Assembly: GCA_964440405.1 (NCBI GenBank)
Contig: CAYTSB010000001.1
Coordinates: forward strand, 1-52,192
Source: DAOSVX01 sp964440405
GTDB taxonomy: Bacteria; Bacillota_I; Bacilli_A; RF39; UBA660
Length of the DNA: 52,192 nt
Direction of reading: 5' to 3'
The notes beneath the pieces were generated by a model. That model was not told the DNA's origin. It did not search any database and was given only the letters and a program-made list of their open reading frames with translations. Shown in pieces: positions 26,103 through 34,208 of the stretch (its first letter is position 1; each line of letters opens with the position of its first letter). The translations under genes and the position numbers were made by a program.

Positions 26103-26995
26103 TATTCCGCCCCCACATCTTCATTATAATATTTTACTCCTTTAAGCAAGAAGTAACTATTTAGAATAATAATTGCATGTAACAGGACATTAACATACCA
26201 CAGTTTTAATAATTCTAGATAAGTATCATTTCCTAATAAAAACTGCATAAACATAACTAATAAGTACAAAGCTAAACCATAAGTTAAAAATTTACGATAG
26301 AAATTTTGACGATCCATACTGTCACGATAAACGCCTTCAACTAGCATATCAATATCCAAAGCCATATTTTCTAATGATTCTCCTGAATCTTTAGCTCCTT
26401 CTTTAGTTATTTGCATAAATAACTGATGCATGTTTTTAACCATATAATAAGGATATTTAGAATTCATATAATCAATTGATTCATCAATTGTACCATTTTG
26501 ATAAGATAAATCAATCATCATATTTAAATCACTTAAAACTGGATCTTCCAGAATGCCTGAATCTCTAACTCCTTCCAATGATTTAACAAAACTTTGAGTC
26601 GTATTAAATTCCATAATAACATTAGTAGTATAGACCTGGATCTGTTCAAATATAAATTCACTATAAATTCTTTTACTTCTTAAATAAGCTAAATAAGGAA
26701 TAAACATGATTGCTAGCATAGCATAAACAAGAGCCCAGATAATACTGAAAAAGTATAAATAAGCTATTCCACCAGCCACTATTCCAAATAATGCCACCTG
26801 CGTAGTATATTGCTTAGCCGTATATTCCTGGCCTAAAGCTTTAGTTTTTTCTCTGACTTCTTTATAACTATATGGTGCATATTTATTGTAAGCTACATTA
26901 ACTTGATTAGTAATAAACCTATAGACGTTTTCGCCGTTATTACGACGATATGACATAACAAATATAGCTATAACTATTAATAAGATTAATTCCAT
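26102..26995 (-). CDS. tadB: TadB-like inner-membrane platform protein
   Basis: 297 residues with membrane helices near the start, at about 70-105 and two near the C-terminus, and a T2SSF-type cytoplasmic domain (FEQIQVYTTNVIMEFNTTQSF, then DPVLSDLNMMIDLSYQNG). The ATG at 26995 is preferred to the GTG at 27004 because AGAGGTG lies 6 nt before it. It sits between tadA and tadC, the standard order of Tad loci. Confidence 0.88.
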   Translation of the reverse strand: MELILLIVIAIFVMSYRRNNGENVYRFITNQVNVAYNKYAPYSYKEVREKTKALGQEYTAKQYTTQVALFGIVAGGIAYLYFFSIIWALVYAMLAIMFIPYLAYLRSKRIYSEFIFEQIQVYTTNVIMEFNTTQSFVKSLEGVRDSGILEDPVLSDLNMMIDLSYQNGTIDESIDYMNSKYPYYMVKNMHQLFMQITKEGAKDSGESLENMALDIDMLVEGVYRDSMDRQNFYRKFLTYGLALYLLVMFMQFLLGNDTYLELLKLWYVNVLLHAIIILNSYFLLKGVKYYNEDVGAE

Positions 26996-27016
26996 TAGTT
27001 GCACCTCTTTTCTTTT

Positions 27017-28117
27017 TTATAAAACTTCAATTGCTGGTTTTATTTCACTTTGATTGTCACCATTTAAATTAAATACATCTTCGTTAATATAGATTCCCTG
27101 AGCTCCTAAATATTCTCTTAAATATTTAGTTGGATTATTTAGATTAAATTTTCCATCCATACTTTTCTGATAAATAATATTGGTTTTAGCATCATTGTTT
27201 TCATCTACATAAAATTCTACAACTTCAACTACTTCTCTTTGAAATCTTCCTAGTTCTTTACTCATATATCCCTTGACATGTACTCCTAACTGAACATAGC
27301 GATGAATTGATTTTAAAAACTGATCAATATCAAGGTTCGTTTCAAGAAGTGAATACATTCTCATCGGAATGTTTATTGCTTTATCAGAGTGAATTGTTGA
27401 CAAAATATTATGACCTGATGATATTGAGTTACGTATTGCCATAACTGCTTCAGCACTACGAACTTCAGATAGTAAAATCCATCTTGGATTCTGTCTCATA
27501 CAAGCTATTAGTACCTCAGTATAAGCAGCAATATTATTGGTTTTCATTGCCACAATATCACGGTGTGGAAATATTCTGTCTAGATGTAGTTCTAATGTAT
27601 CTTCAATGGTGATTATTTTTTCATTTTCTTTAGTGTAACTGGCTAAATATTTAACTAGTTCAGTTTTACCGGAGCCAGTTTCGCCACTAACAATTATATT
27701 ACAATGACCACTTACTGCAGTTAGCAAGAAATCATGTAATCCCAGAGTAATATATTTTTCGTCAAGTAATTTAGTTTTGTTAAGTCTAATCTTAGCAGGT
27801 GTTTTACGAATAACGCAAGCAATCCCATTAGTTGCTATTGATTCATGAATAAAATTAAGTCTTAATTCAGCACTTTCAGCATCCAAAACCGGATGTGCCA
27901 TATTAAATGTTTTACCCATAACGTTGGAACACTGAAAAGCTAATTTTTCCATAAATGCATTGTTGATTGCTGGACGATCAATTCGGTAAACTCCTTTAGA
28001 TAAAGTTTTTAGATGGACTTGTCCATCATTACTGTATGAAATATCAGTTATGTCATCTTCATCAAGAAATTCTTTAATCGGTCCAAAATCAATCTGCAAA
28101 AATATTGCATCATTCAT
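27017..28117 (-). CDS. tadA: TadA/CpaF-type pilus assembly ATPase
   Basis: 366 residues of the secretion ATPase GspE/VirB11 superfamily, CpaF branch. Motifs in order: Walker A GETGSGKT at 145-152, the Asp box TIEDTLEL at 170-177, Walker B WILLSEVRSAE at 213-223, and the His box GHNILSTIHSD at 235-245. It powers assembly of the Flp pilus. It might also stand in for VirB11, which is otherwise absent from Gram-positive T4SS; this is inference. Confidence 0.95.
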   Translation of the reverse strand: MNDAIFLQIDFGPIKEFLDEDDITDISYSNDGQVHLKTLSKGVYRIDRPAINNAFMEKLAFQCSNVMGKTFNMAHPVLDAESAELRLNFIHESIATNGIACVIRKTPAKIRLNKTKLLDEKYITLGLHDFLLTAVSGHCNIIVSGETGSGKTELVKYLASYTKENEKIITIEDTLELHLDRIFPHRDIVAMKTNNIAAYTEVLIACMRQNPRWILLSEVRSAEAVMAIRNSISSGHNILSTIHSDKAINIPMRMYSLLETNLDIDQFLKSIHRYVQLGVHVKGYMSKELGRFQREVVEVVEFYVDENNDAKTNIIYQKSMDGKFNLNNPTKYLREYLGAQGIYINEDVFNLNGDNQSEIKPAIEVL

Positions 28118-28150
28118 TTTGACACCCTCTTTTTATTCTTTTAATTTATT

Positions 28151-28969
28151 TTACTCAGTTGGAGTAGTATTGTCTGTATTTGGTTGTACTTCATCTGGAA
28201 TATATGTAGTCTTAGCCAAAATAAATTCTTTAATATGATTACTATAAACTACTGTTTCACCAGGATTTAAAGTATAATCTGCATTTCTAGGTACTGGATT
28301 TATCTCAATAGATCCTGGAATATATGTTGCTTTCATTAAAAGCAAATACATATCATCAGGTACTGCGAATAGCAATTCAGCTGGAGTACGAGATTCAACA
28401 GTTGTTTCAAATACATGCTGTCCTTTGACATCTTTTACTGCCAATACTTTAATACTTTCAATTAATTTACCATAAATTATTTTGCCATCTTCATCCACTG
28501 CTTTAAAGTATAAATCAATATAATTGCCTGGGAAAATAGAGTTACCATAAGTTGTATGTAAATTAACTCCTAAAGAATAAATTGTTTCTCCTTTTTTAAT
28601 ATCAGCAAATGCTGAGTCTGGTAATTCTTCAGCAGTCATGACCTGCTCTTTATAAAATAAACTGTTTGCCGGAATAGTTGTGCCATAACTAACATACTTA
28701 CCAATTACTAAATTAGCATTAGTAACTAAATTATTACTTGAATTAACCATACTTTTTGGTACTTGAGTATAACCAATCATTTCAGTAGTAATCAAAGTTC
28801 TGGCTCCTATTTCCTGTTTAGCATAGGGTACTGACTGAGGATCAGTTGCTTGTTTAACACGATAGTTATATCCTAAATAAAGGATAACCACCCCTACAAG
28901 TACTCCCACTACTGTTACAGTATTTTTATTCGAAAAGAATTTTTTAACTGATACTAGAAAATTGTTCAT
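28151..28969 (-). CDS. cpaB: CpaB/RcpC-like SAF-domain protein
   Basis: 272 residues. One membrane helix (about 17-34) precedes a SAF domain (about 50-115: AKQEIGARTLITTEMIGY to VIGKYVSYGTTIPANSL) and a second RcpC/CpaB domain (GETIYSLGVNLHTTYG, PGNYIDLYFK). In Gram-negatives CpaB works with the outer-membrane secretin; here no secretin is present, so it probably contacts the wall or the pilus base. Its place next to tadA fits Tad loci. Confidence 0.88.
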   Translation of the reverse strand: MNNFLVSVKKFFSNKNTVTVVGVLVGVVILYLGYNYRVKQATDPQSVPYAKQEIGARTLITTEMIGYTQVPKSMVNSSNNLVTNANLVIGKYVSYGTTIPANSLFYKEQVMTAEELPDSAFADIKKGETIYSLGVNLHTTYGNSIFPGNYIDLYFKAVDEDGKIIYGKLIESIKVLAVKDVKGQHVFETTVESRTPAELLFAVPDDMYLLLMKATYIPGSIEINPVPRNADYTLNPGETVVYSNHIKEFILAKTTYIPDEVQPNTDNTTPTE

Positions 28970-28986
28970 ATTTTTTTCCTCCTTTT

Positions 28987-29442
28987 TTATTTTCCAACAT
29001 AATCTTTTATGTTGTAATCATCTTCATATGTTTCATTACCAATTTGCATTTCCAAAATGGCATCTATTTTATTTACAATATCAAATGATGCAGCGTCGCC
29101 AGCAATTGTAAATGTATTGGTTGTTGTTGAAATTTTGACACTCGCTTTTGGCGGTGCTTCATAAATGCCATAAAAGTCAAAGCGATATGTCTTAGTAACA
29201 TTGACAGTTTCAGCAAATCTTCTTAGAAAATTTTCAACAAATTTTTCCTTATTGATTCGTAGTTCACCATATTTACGATAATAGGCATAATCTATTGCAT
29301 CAATCATTGCTCCTTCGGTAGTTTCCTTAAGCAGGTAGTAATCCTGAGTATTAGTTGTTGTGTAATTCTGAATTAGCATCATAATTATTATAACAAAAAT
29401 TCCCAATACTATCAACCAATAACCCCAAAAAGATTCTTTCAT
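28987..29442 (-). CDS. TadE-like pseudopilin 3
   Basis: 151 residues. Leader MKESFWG, one hydrophobic helix (about 8-24), then a small outer alpha/beta domain. The leader resembles those of the pilin and the two other pseudopilins. It lacks Cys, unlike them. It lies between the large surface protein and cpaB and may be the minor pilin dedicated to that surface protein. Confidence 0.65.
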   Translation of the reverse strand: MKESFWGYWLIVLGIFVIIIMMLIQNYTTTNTQDYYLLKETTEGAMIDAIDYAYYRKYGELRINKEKFVENFLRRFAETVNVTKTYRFDFYGIYEAPPKASVKISTTTNTFTIAGDAASFDIVNKIDAILEMQIGNETYEDDYNIKDYVGK

Positions 29443-29454
29443 TTAATCATCCAC

Positions 29455-31617
29455 CTACTTCCACGCCGTATTATCTATCCATCTTATGAATGATACATTT
29501 CTGGTTGCTGGATCATTATTTAAATTATCAGTAAAACAGGCATCTTTCCCGCAAGTATTTGTCTCACCTTTTAATAATTTGCTGATACACTCAAGTCCAT
29601 CAGGAATATTAGCTGTATTCGTATTACATGTAAGTTCAAAATCCGCATATCCCTTAGAAAGCTTCTCCCGTTCTCGATTATAACTTCTAAGTTTTGCCAT
29701 CTGCCGAGCTGTTATAGTATAAGAATATTGAACTCTGACCAATTCGTTTTTATTGGCTTTGTTAGTTGACGGCAGATAAACATCTTCACCCATTTTTTCA
29801 ATTTCCTTTTCAGTTTCTTGACCTTTAGCACTAGCCCAGTTACTTCCGATGGTACGGTAATTAAAATTGATTAAATTCTTCTCATTGGCCGAAGTATTGC
29901 TATTTGGAAACACATCTCCAAGTTCAATAGGTCGGTAGAAGAAATTAATTCCTGCTCCCTTACCATCACCGGGTTTACCTGGCGTTACAATTTCATTTTC
30001 CACTGTATATGGACAAGCCAGAATATTTTCACCATCTAAACAGGCATCAAATTTCTTGTTTTCTCCTAATCCAGTTACTATAATTCGATATTCATAATTG
30101 CCCTTTGGTGTTGCAATACTTACTGGATAAACTTCTCCTATTGCTACCCTGTTGCTGCCGGAAGATCTAGTGATTGCTCCGGATGGTACCATTGTATAGA
30201 AATAGGTTGTATTTGACCATTCTTTTGATGCTTCGATAACTTTTTTAACAGCTCTATTTTGATTGTAATAATATAATGGTGTCCCGTCCAAAGTACCTGA
30301 CTGACTGACACAACTATTTTCGCCACTNNNNNNNNNNNNNNNNNNNNNNNNNNNNNNNNNNNNNNNNNNNNNNNNNNNNNNNNNNNNNNNNNNNNNNNNN
30401 NNNNNNNNNNNNNNNNNNNNNNNNNNNCCTTCTACTTTAGCAGTTGTGTTTAAAGTAAAATATCTTCCTGAAAATACTTTGCCAGTTTCACCGTTAGCTC
30501 CTAAAATAGTTGTTGGAAAAATCATTTTAATATCTTCTTTGCAAGCTATCTTACAATATTTATTAGTAACAATATTATAACTTCTGGTCTGACAGTCATT
30601 TTTATCTATAATACATGTTTTAAAATAATCCGATTCTTTAATCTCAGCTTCTGGTAGGCAACCAGCAACTGCTTCTCCCTGAATTTTACAGTTTTCATCA
30701 TCGCAAGCCGATAAATTTATTTTAGTAGTTGCACTTTCAGGTGACTGAATAATCATATTCTGCATTGTTGTGCTCCCTGTTTTAGCACTGCATCTTGCCC
30801 AGCCTCCAGCATTTGAATATTTAATTTCAACCGCAACACTACCGCAGCCATCTTTAGCTGATATTCCCGTAATAGTAATTGTTCCATTAGCTAATGAAAC
30901 TATACCACTGCTTGCTTTAACATCACTTGCCGATTTAATAGCTGTTGCTGGATTATATTTAATTATTGCTGTACAACTGCTACCACCACAAGTTATATTT
31001 TTACTAGTTATTTTAAATGAGTTGGCGCTTGTTCCAGAGCCACCTGATCCCATAATTCCTAAGGCAGCGGCATAGACTCCACCAGGATCTTTAACTTCAA
31101 TTTCATAATTTCCAAACGAAACTGGAACTCTTTTGCCAATTGCTGAAGTTCCAACATTTGCTAAAATTCTATAAATAGGATGTCCATTACTATCAGCAGA
31201 TGAATGCCCGCTGACAATCTCACCGGAATTATCACCATTTCGAGCAGCAGCTACTTTAACTGCATACTCAATTTCCTGTTGACTTAAACCAGCGCTTATT
31301 CCTGCATTGATGATTGCTCTATAATCATTTCCCAAACCTTCAGTGCAGGTATACCAGGCGCCACTATCTGGACCTGCTAAATTTGATTGAAGACAATAAG
31401 CTTGAAGGCTATCTTTATGGCCTGTAACTGTTGCTGAATAAGTCGGTGCACTTAATGATTTATCATCAAATATTAATTTTCCATCTTTATATAAAGTATA
31501 AGTTACTCCACCACTAGTTGATCCTGACATTTTAACATAGGCATCAAAATCAGCATAAACTGTTATCGGAACTAAAAGGATTAAATTTAATAAAATAGTA
31601 AAAAGAAATTTTTTCAT
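29455..31617 (-). CDS. Large secreted cysteine-rich surface protein, thioester-domain-like start
   Basis: About 720 residues, with 100 N inside. A signal peptide (about 1-22) is followed by a region that resembles surface thioester domains: AYCLQSNLAGPDSGAWY with Cys75, and a helix QQEIEYAVKVAAARNG where thioester domains carry the TQxA motif. Here the Gln position appears to be Lys121. The rest is a string of beta-rich, Cys-containing segments (many Cys around 250-370). No C-terminal membrane helix or LPxTG motif is seen, so it must be held by another part of the machine or released. Good candidate for pilus tip adhesin. Confidence 0.7.
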   Translation of the reverse strand: MKKFLFTILLNLILLVPITVYADFDAYVKMSGSTSGGVTYTLYKDGKLIFDDKSLSAPTYSATVTGHKDSLQAYCLQSNLAGPDSGAWYTCTEGLGNDYRAIINAGISAGLSQQEIEYAVKVAAARNGDNSGEIVSGHSSADSNGHPIYRILANVGTSAIGKRVPVSFGNYEIEVKDPGGVYAAALGIMGSGGSGTSANSFKITSKNITCGGSSCTAIIKYNPATAIKSASDVKASSGIVSLANGTITITGISAKDGCGSVAVEIKYSNAGGWARCSAKTGSTTMQNMIIQSPESATTKINLSACDDENCKIQGEAVAGCLPEAEIKESDYFKTCIIDKNDCQTRSYNIVTNKYCKIACKEDIKMIFPTTILGANGETGKVFSGRYFTLNTTAKVEXXXXXXXXXXXXXXXXXXXXXXXXXXXXXXXXXXSGENSCVSQSGTLDGTPLYYYNQNRAVKKVIEASKEWSNTTYFYTMVPSGAITRSSGSNRVAIGEVYPVSIATPKGNYEYRIIVTGLGENKKFDACLDGENILACPYTVENEIVTPGKPGDGKGAGINFFYRPIELGDVFPNSNTSANEKNLINFNYRTIGSNWASAKGQETEKEIEKMGEDVYLPSTNKANKNELVRVQYSYTITARQMAKLRSYNREREKLSKGYADFELTCNTNTANIPDGLECISKLLKGETNTCGKDACFTDNLNNDPATRNVSFIRWIDNTAWK
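30328..30427. other. Assembly gap (100 N) in the surface-protein gene
   Basis: A run of exactly 100 N in the middle of the large surface protein; true length is unknown. Confidence 0.99.
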
Positions 31618-32297
31618 TACAATACACTCCTTTTTCTTTTAACAATGATGAAAACGATTGCTCCAACGGCAATAACTGCTCCACTAATTATAAAATACAA
31701 ATAATAATTAATAATAAAATTAATTATATTTTCCCAAATATTTTGATTGTCTTCGGGTTGATTATTCTTATCTTCATCCTTGATTAAACCGGCTTTATAT
31801 TGAGCAATTTTAGCCTGCATCTCGGTAGCTGAATAATTAAAATCACTCCACTTTTGACATAAAACATATTCCTTAACATCCTCACACATATAGCTTATAT
31901 AATAAGGATTATATCTGGGAGTAATTACTCTAAGAGTTCTTAAAACCATTTGATTACACCCGGCTTTTTTAGAATACAGCGTAATAACATATTCTATTTT
32001 TTTGTGAATTTCATTAGACTTAAAAGAAATATTACCTTTGTTTTCACTATTATATTCATAAGTTTTTTGCTCTTTGGTAACATTATTTAAAACCACGGCA
32101 TATATATCCTCTGGTAAATTTAAAATATTAATTGTAAAATAAATATCTGGTTCAGGAGATACTTCATAGTTAACCTTAACATTACTTGCCAAAGCCCCAA
32201 GCTCAACCTGATCAGAATAATCACAAGCATTTACCACTTTAAATGAAGTAAATAACAAAAGAATTGTAAATATTAGATAATGTCTATTGCTTTTCAT
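31617..32297 (-). CDS. Exported membrane-anchored protein heading the block
   Basis: 226 residues. Signal peptide (about 1-24, ending near VVNAC), an outer domain of about 165 residues with several Cys, and a C-terminal membrane helix (about 199-221) followed by KRKRSVL. The type I layout puts the domain outside. It overlaps the next gene by one base (TAATG), so the two are translationally coupled; it may be the membrane holder for the anchorless surface protein. AGGA lies upstream of the ATG. Family not recognised. Confidence 0.75.
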   Translation of the reverse strand: MKSNRHYLIFTILLLFTSFKVVNACDYSDQVELGALASNVKVNYEVSPEPDIYFTINILNLPEDIYAVVLNNVTKEQKTYEYNSENKGNISFKSNEIHKKIEYVITLYSKKAGCNQMVLRTLRVITPRYNPYYISYMCEDVKEYVLCQKWSDFNYSATEMQAKIAQYKAGLIKDEDKNNQPEDNQNIWENIINFIINYYLYFIISGAVIAVGAIVFIIVKRKRSVL

Positions 32298-32322
32298 TTA
32301 TCATTCCTCATATTCTATAAAA

Positions 32323-32351
32323 ATTATAACATCAAACAAATTAAATGCCAA
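32323..32351 (-). promoter_or_regulatory. Promoter of the surface-protein/Tad unit
   Basis: TTGGCA (minus 32351-32346), exactly 17 nt, then TATAAT (32328-32323) with an upstream TG (TGTTATAAT). It lies 26 nt before the first gene of the block. Confidence 0.85.
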
Positions 32352-32357
32352 GAAAAA

Positions 32358-32386
32358 TTGAATAATATCTTAAAATATGATATATT
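32358..32386 (+). promoter_or_regulatory. Promoter of the CPBP protease gene
   Basis: TTGAAT, 17 nt, TATATT, on the plus strand, back to back with the promoter of the minus-strand block and 33 nt before the ATG. Confidence 0.7.
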
Positions 32387-32419
32387 GTCTTATAGCAATA
32401 GAAAATCGGTGAATTACTT

Positions 32420-33124
32420 ATGAAGAAATATTTAGAAATATTTAGAAAATTCAGTAAAGCTTTTGGAGTATTTTTACTTTATTTAATAATAATTCCAGGA
32501 TTTACCTATGCTATACTTTTAAGTAAAGGACTTAAAAATTATTCTAATCGGGAAGCTGATATCAGATTACTCTTAACTCAAGTTATTTTATTTGTTATTA
32601 TTCTTATTATCTATCGTAAAGATATGATTAAAGATGCTAAGAATTTTAAGAAAGATTATCGCGGGAAGTTAAAAATTGCTTTTAAATACTGGTTAATTGG
32701 TCTTAGTTTAATGATTATTTTTAATTTCATAATTAATATTATTTTATTTTCAGGGTCAATGGCTACTAATGAGGAAATAAATCGTTCTTATTTAACCCAA
32801 TATCCTATCTATGCAATCGGCAGTTTGATTTTTTTAGGACCTATCATTGAAGAAATGGTCTTTCGTTTAGGATTTAAAAATGCTTTTAAAAGCAAAAAAA
32901 CATTTTTAATATTTACAACTATAATGTTTGCTTTAGTTCATCTTCTTGCTTCAATTGAAAATCTTAACGGTAATTATGAACAGTTACTCTATATATTGCC
33001 ATATGGTGCCTTAGGCTACGGTTTTGCCAAAGCCTACTTAGAAAGCGATAATATTTGGTCTTCAATTATTGTCCATCAGATTCAAAATTTATTGTCAATT
33101 ACAATTATTTTATTATCTTTATAG
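32420..33124 (+). CDS. CPBP family intramembrane metalloprotease
   Basis: 234 residues with about six to seven membrane helices. The CPBP (CAAX-like, Abi) motifs are present: EEMVFR with Glu144, Glu145 and Arg149, a His in FALVH (about 174), and a final SSIIVHQIQN. Members process or modify exported peptides and act in bacteriocin immunity; the substrate here is unknown. It precedes the phosphoesterase gene by 9 nt and shares its direction. Confidence 0.9.
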   Translation: MKKYLEIFRKFSKAFGVFLLYLIIIPGFTYAILLSKGLKNYSNREADIRLLLTQVILFVIILIIYRKDMIKDAKNFKKDYRGKLKIAFKYWLIGLSLMIIFNFIINIILFSGSMATNEEINRSYLTQYPIYAIGSLIFLGPIIEEMVFRLGFKNAFKSKKTFLIFTTIMFALVHLLASIENLNGNYEQLLYILPYGALGYGFAKAYLESDNIWSSIIVHQIQNLLSITIILLSL

Positions 33125-33133
33125 GGAGGATTT

Positions 33134-33991
33134 ATGAAAGAAGAACCTAAAAATAAAAAAGCAATCTGGATAATGCTATTATTGATAATTGTTGGCCTCC
33201 TGTTATGGTCAAGATTTATCAGTACTAAAGGCTTAATTGTTAAAGAATATGGAATTACTGATAATAAACTGCCGCTTTCTTTTAACGGCTTTAAAATAAT
33301 TCACTTTTCTGATTTACATTATGGTCGAACAGTTGATGAAAATAAATTAGAAATGATTATTAATAAAATTAATGAATTAAAGCCGCAATTAATTGTTTTT
33401 ACTGGTGACCTCGTTGATAAAGATATAAAAATTAGTGACAATGAGAAAACCAAAATAAAAGATCAACTTTTAAATTTAGATTCTGAAATTGATAAATTTG
33501 CAATTTTGGGTAATCATGACTACACTCATGATTACACTGAAAAACTACTTACCGACGCTAATTTCACTGTCCTTAAAAACAGTCACCAATTAGTTTATTA
33601 CAAATCCAATACTCCAATCTTATTGGTGGGTCTTACTTCTTCTTTAAAAGATAAACCTGACTACAATGTAGCACTTGAAAACATTGCCATAAGCGAAGAA
33701 GATTTAGCTGACTGTTATCAAATAGTACTGACCCATGAACCAGATCAAATGAAAGATCTGAAACAATATAATATTGATTTATTTTTATCGGGTCACAGTC
33801 ACAATGGCCAAGTCAGAATACCTTTTATTGGAGCGGTTGTAAAACCAATTGGAGCTAAAGTTTATTATGATGAATATTATCAAGTAGATGAAACTGAATT
33901 ATATATTTCCAGTGGGATTGGTACTTCTGCTCTAGACTTTAGATTTCTGAATAAACCGTCTATTAATTTATATCGTTTATATCACAATTGA
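33134..33991 (+). CDS. Membrane-anchored metallophosphoesterase, YkuE type
   Basis: 285 residues. An N-terminal membrane helix (about 10-28) is followed by a calcineurin-type phosphoesterase domain: SDLHYG (Asp60, His62), FTGDLVD (Asp92), LGNHDY (126-130), LTHEPD and LSGHSHNGQVR. Relatives act on lipid A precursors or other phospholipids; the substrate cannot be told. GGGAGG precedes the ATG. Likely in one operon with the CPBP protease. Confidence 0.92.
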   Translation: MKEEPKNKKAIWIMLLLIIVGLLLWSRFISTKGLIVKEYGITDNKLPLSFNGFKIIHFSDLHYGRTVDENKLEMIINKINELKPQLIVFTGDLVDKDIKISDNEKTKIKDQLLNLDSEIDKFAILGNHDYTHDYTEKLLTDANFTVLKNSHQLVYYKSNTPILLVGLTSSLKDKPDYNVALENIAISEEDLADCYQIVLTHEPDQMKDLKQYNIDLFLSGHSHNGQVRIPFIGAVVKPIGAKVYYDEYYQVDETELYISSGIGTSALDFRFLNKPSINLYRLYHN

Positions 33992-34017
33992 CTAAACACA
34001 TTTATCAGATACTCATA

Positions 34018-34043
34018 AAATACTCTAGAAAGGAGTATTTTTT
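34018..34043 (+). terminator. Hairpin that contains the ribosome site of the next gene
   Basis: An 8-bp perfect stem (AAATACTC at 34018-34025 with GAGTATTT at 34033-34040), 7-nt loop, then T residues. It has the form of a terminator for the phosphoesterase transcript, yet its loop and 3' arm hold the AAAGGAG site of the small gene that starts at 34044. Confidence 0.6.
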
Positions 34044-34208
34044 ATGTATCAATCTTATAGATATAATGGTGATCGCCAATTTTTCTTCCCTTTTTTAGTA
34101 GGAGCTGTAGCAGGAGGTGCTGCCATTGGTCTTACCAGACCTCGTCCAGTAGTTGCCTATCCATATTATCCAGTTTCTAGACCTTACTATCGACCTTACT
34201 ATTACTAA
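34044..34208 (+). CDS. 54-residue Tyr/Pro-rich small protein
   Basis: Opens MYQSYRYNGDRQFFFPFLVG, has a short hydrophobic Gly/Ala-rich segment (about 16-30), and ends in a Tyr/Pro/Arg-rich tail (RPYYRPYYY). AAAGGAG lies 8 nt before the ATG. Composition recalls small spore-coat or membrane peptides of Bacilli. The last 32 nt overlap the 3' end of the convergent rodA gene. Confidence 0.65.
   Translation: MYQSYRYNGDRQFFFPFLVGAVAGGAAIGLTRPRPVVAYPYYPVSRPYYRPYYY

Noticed and set aside
9602..32297. An ordinary integrative conjugative element
   Set aside because: No relaxase, integrase, excisionase or flanking repeats are seen, and Tad genes make up half of the block.
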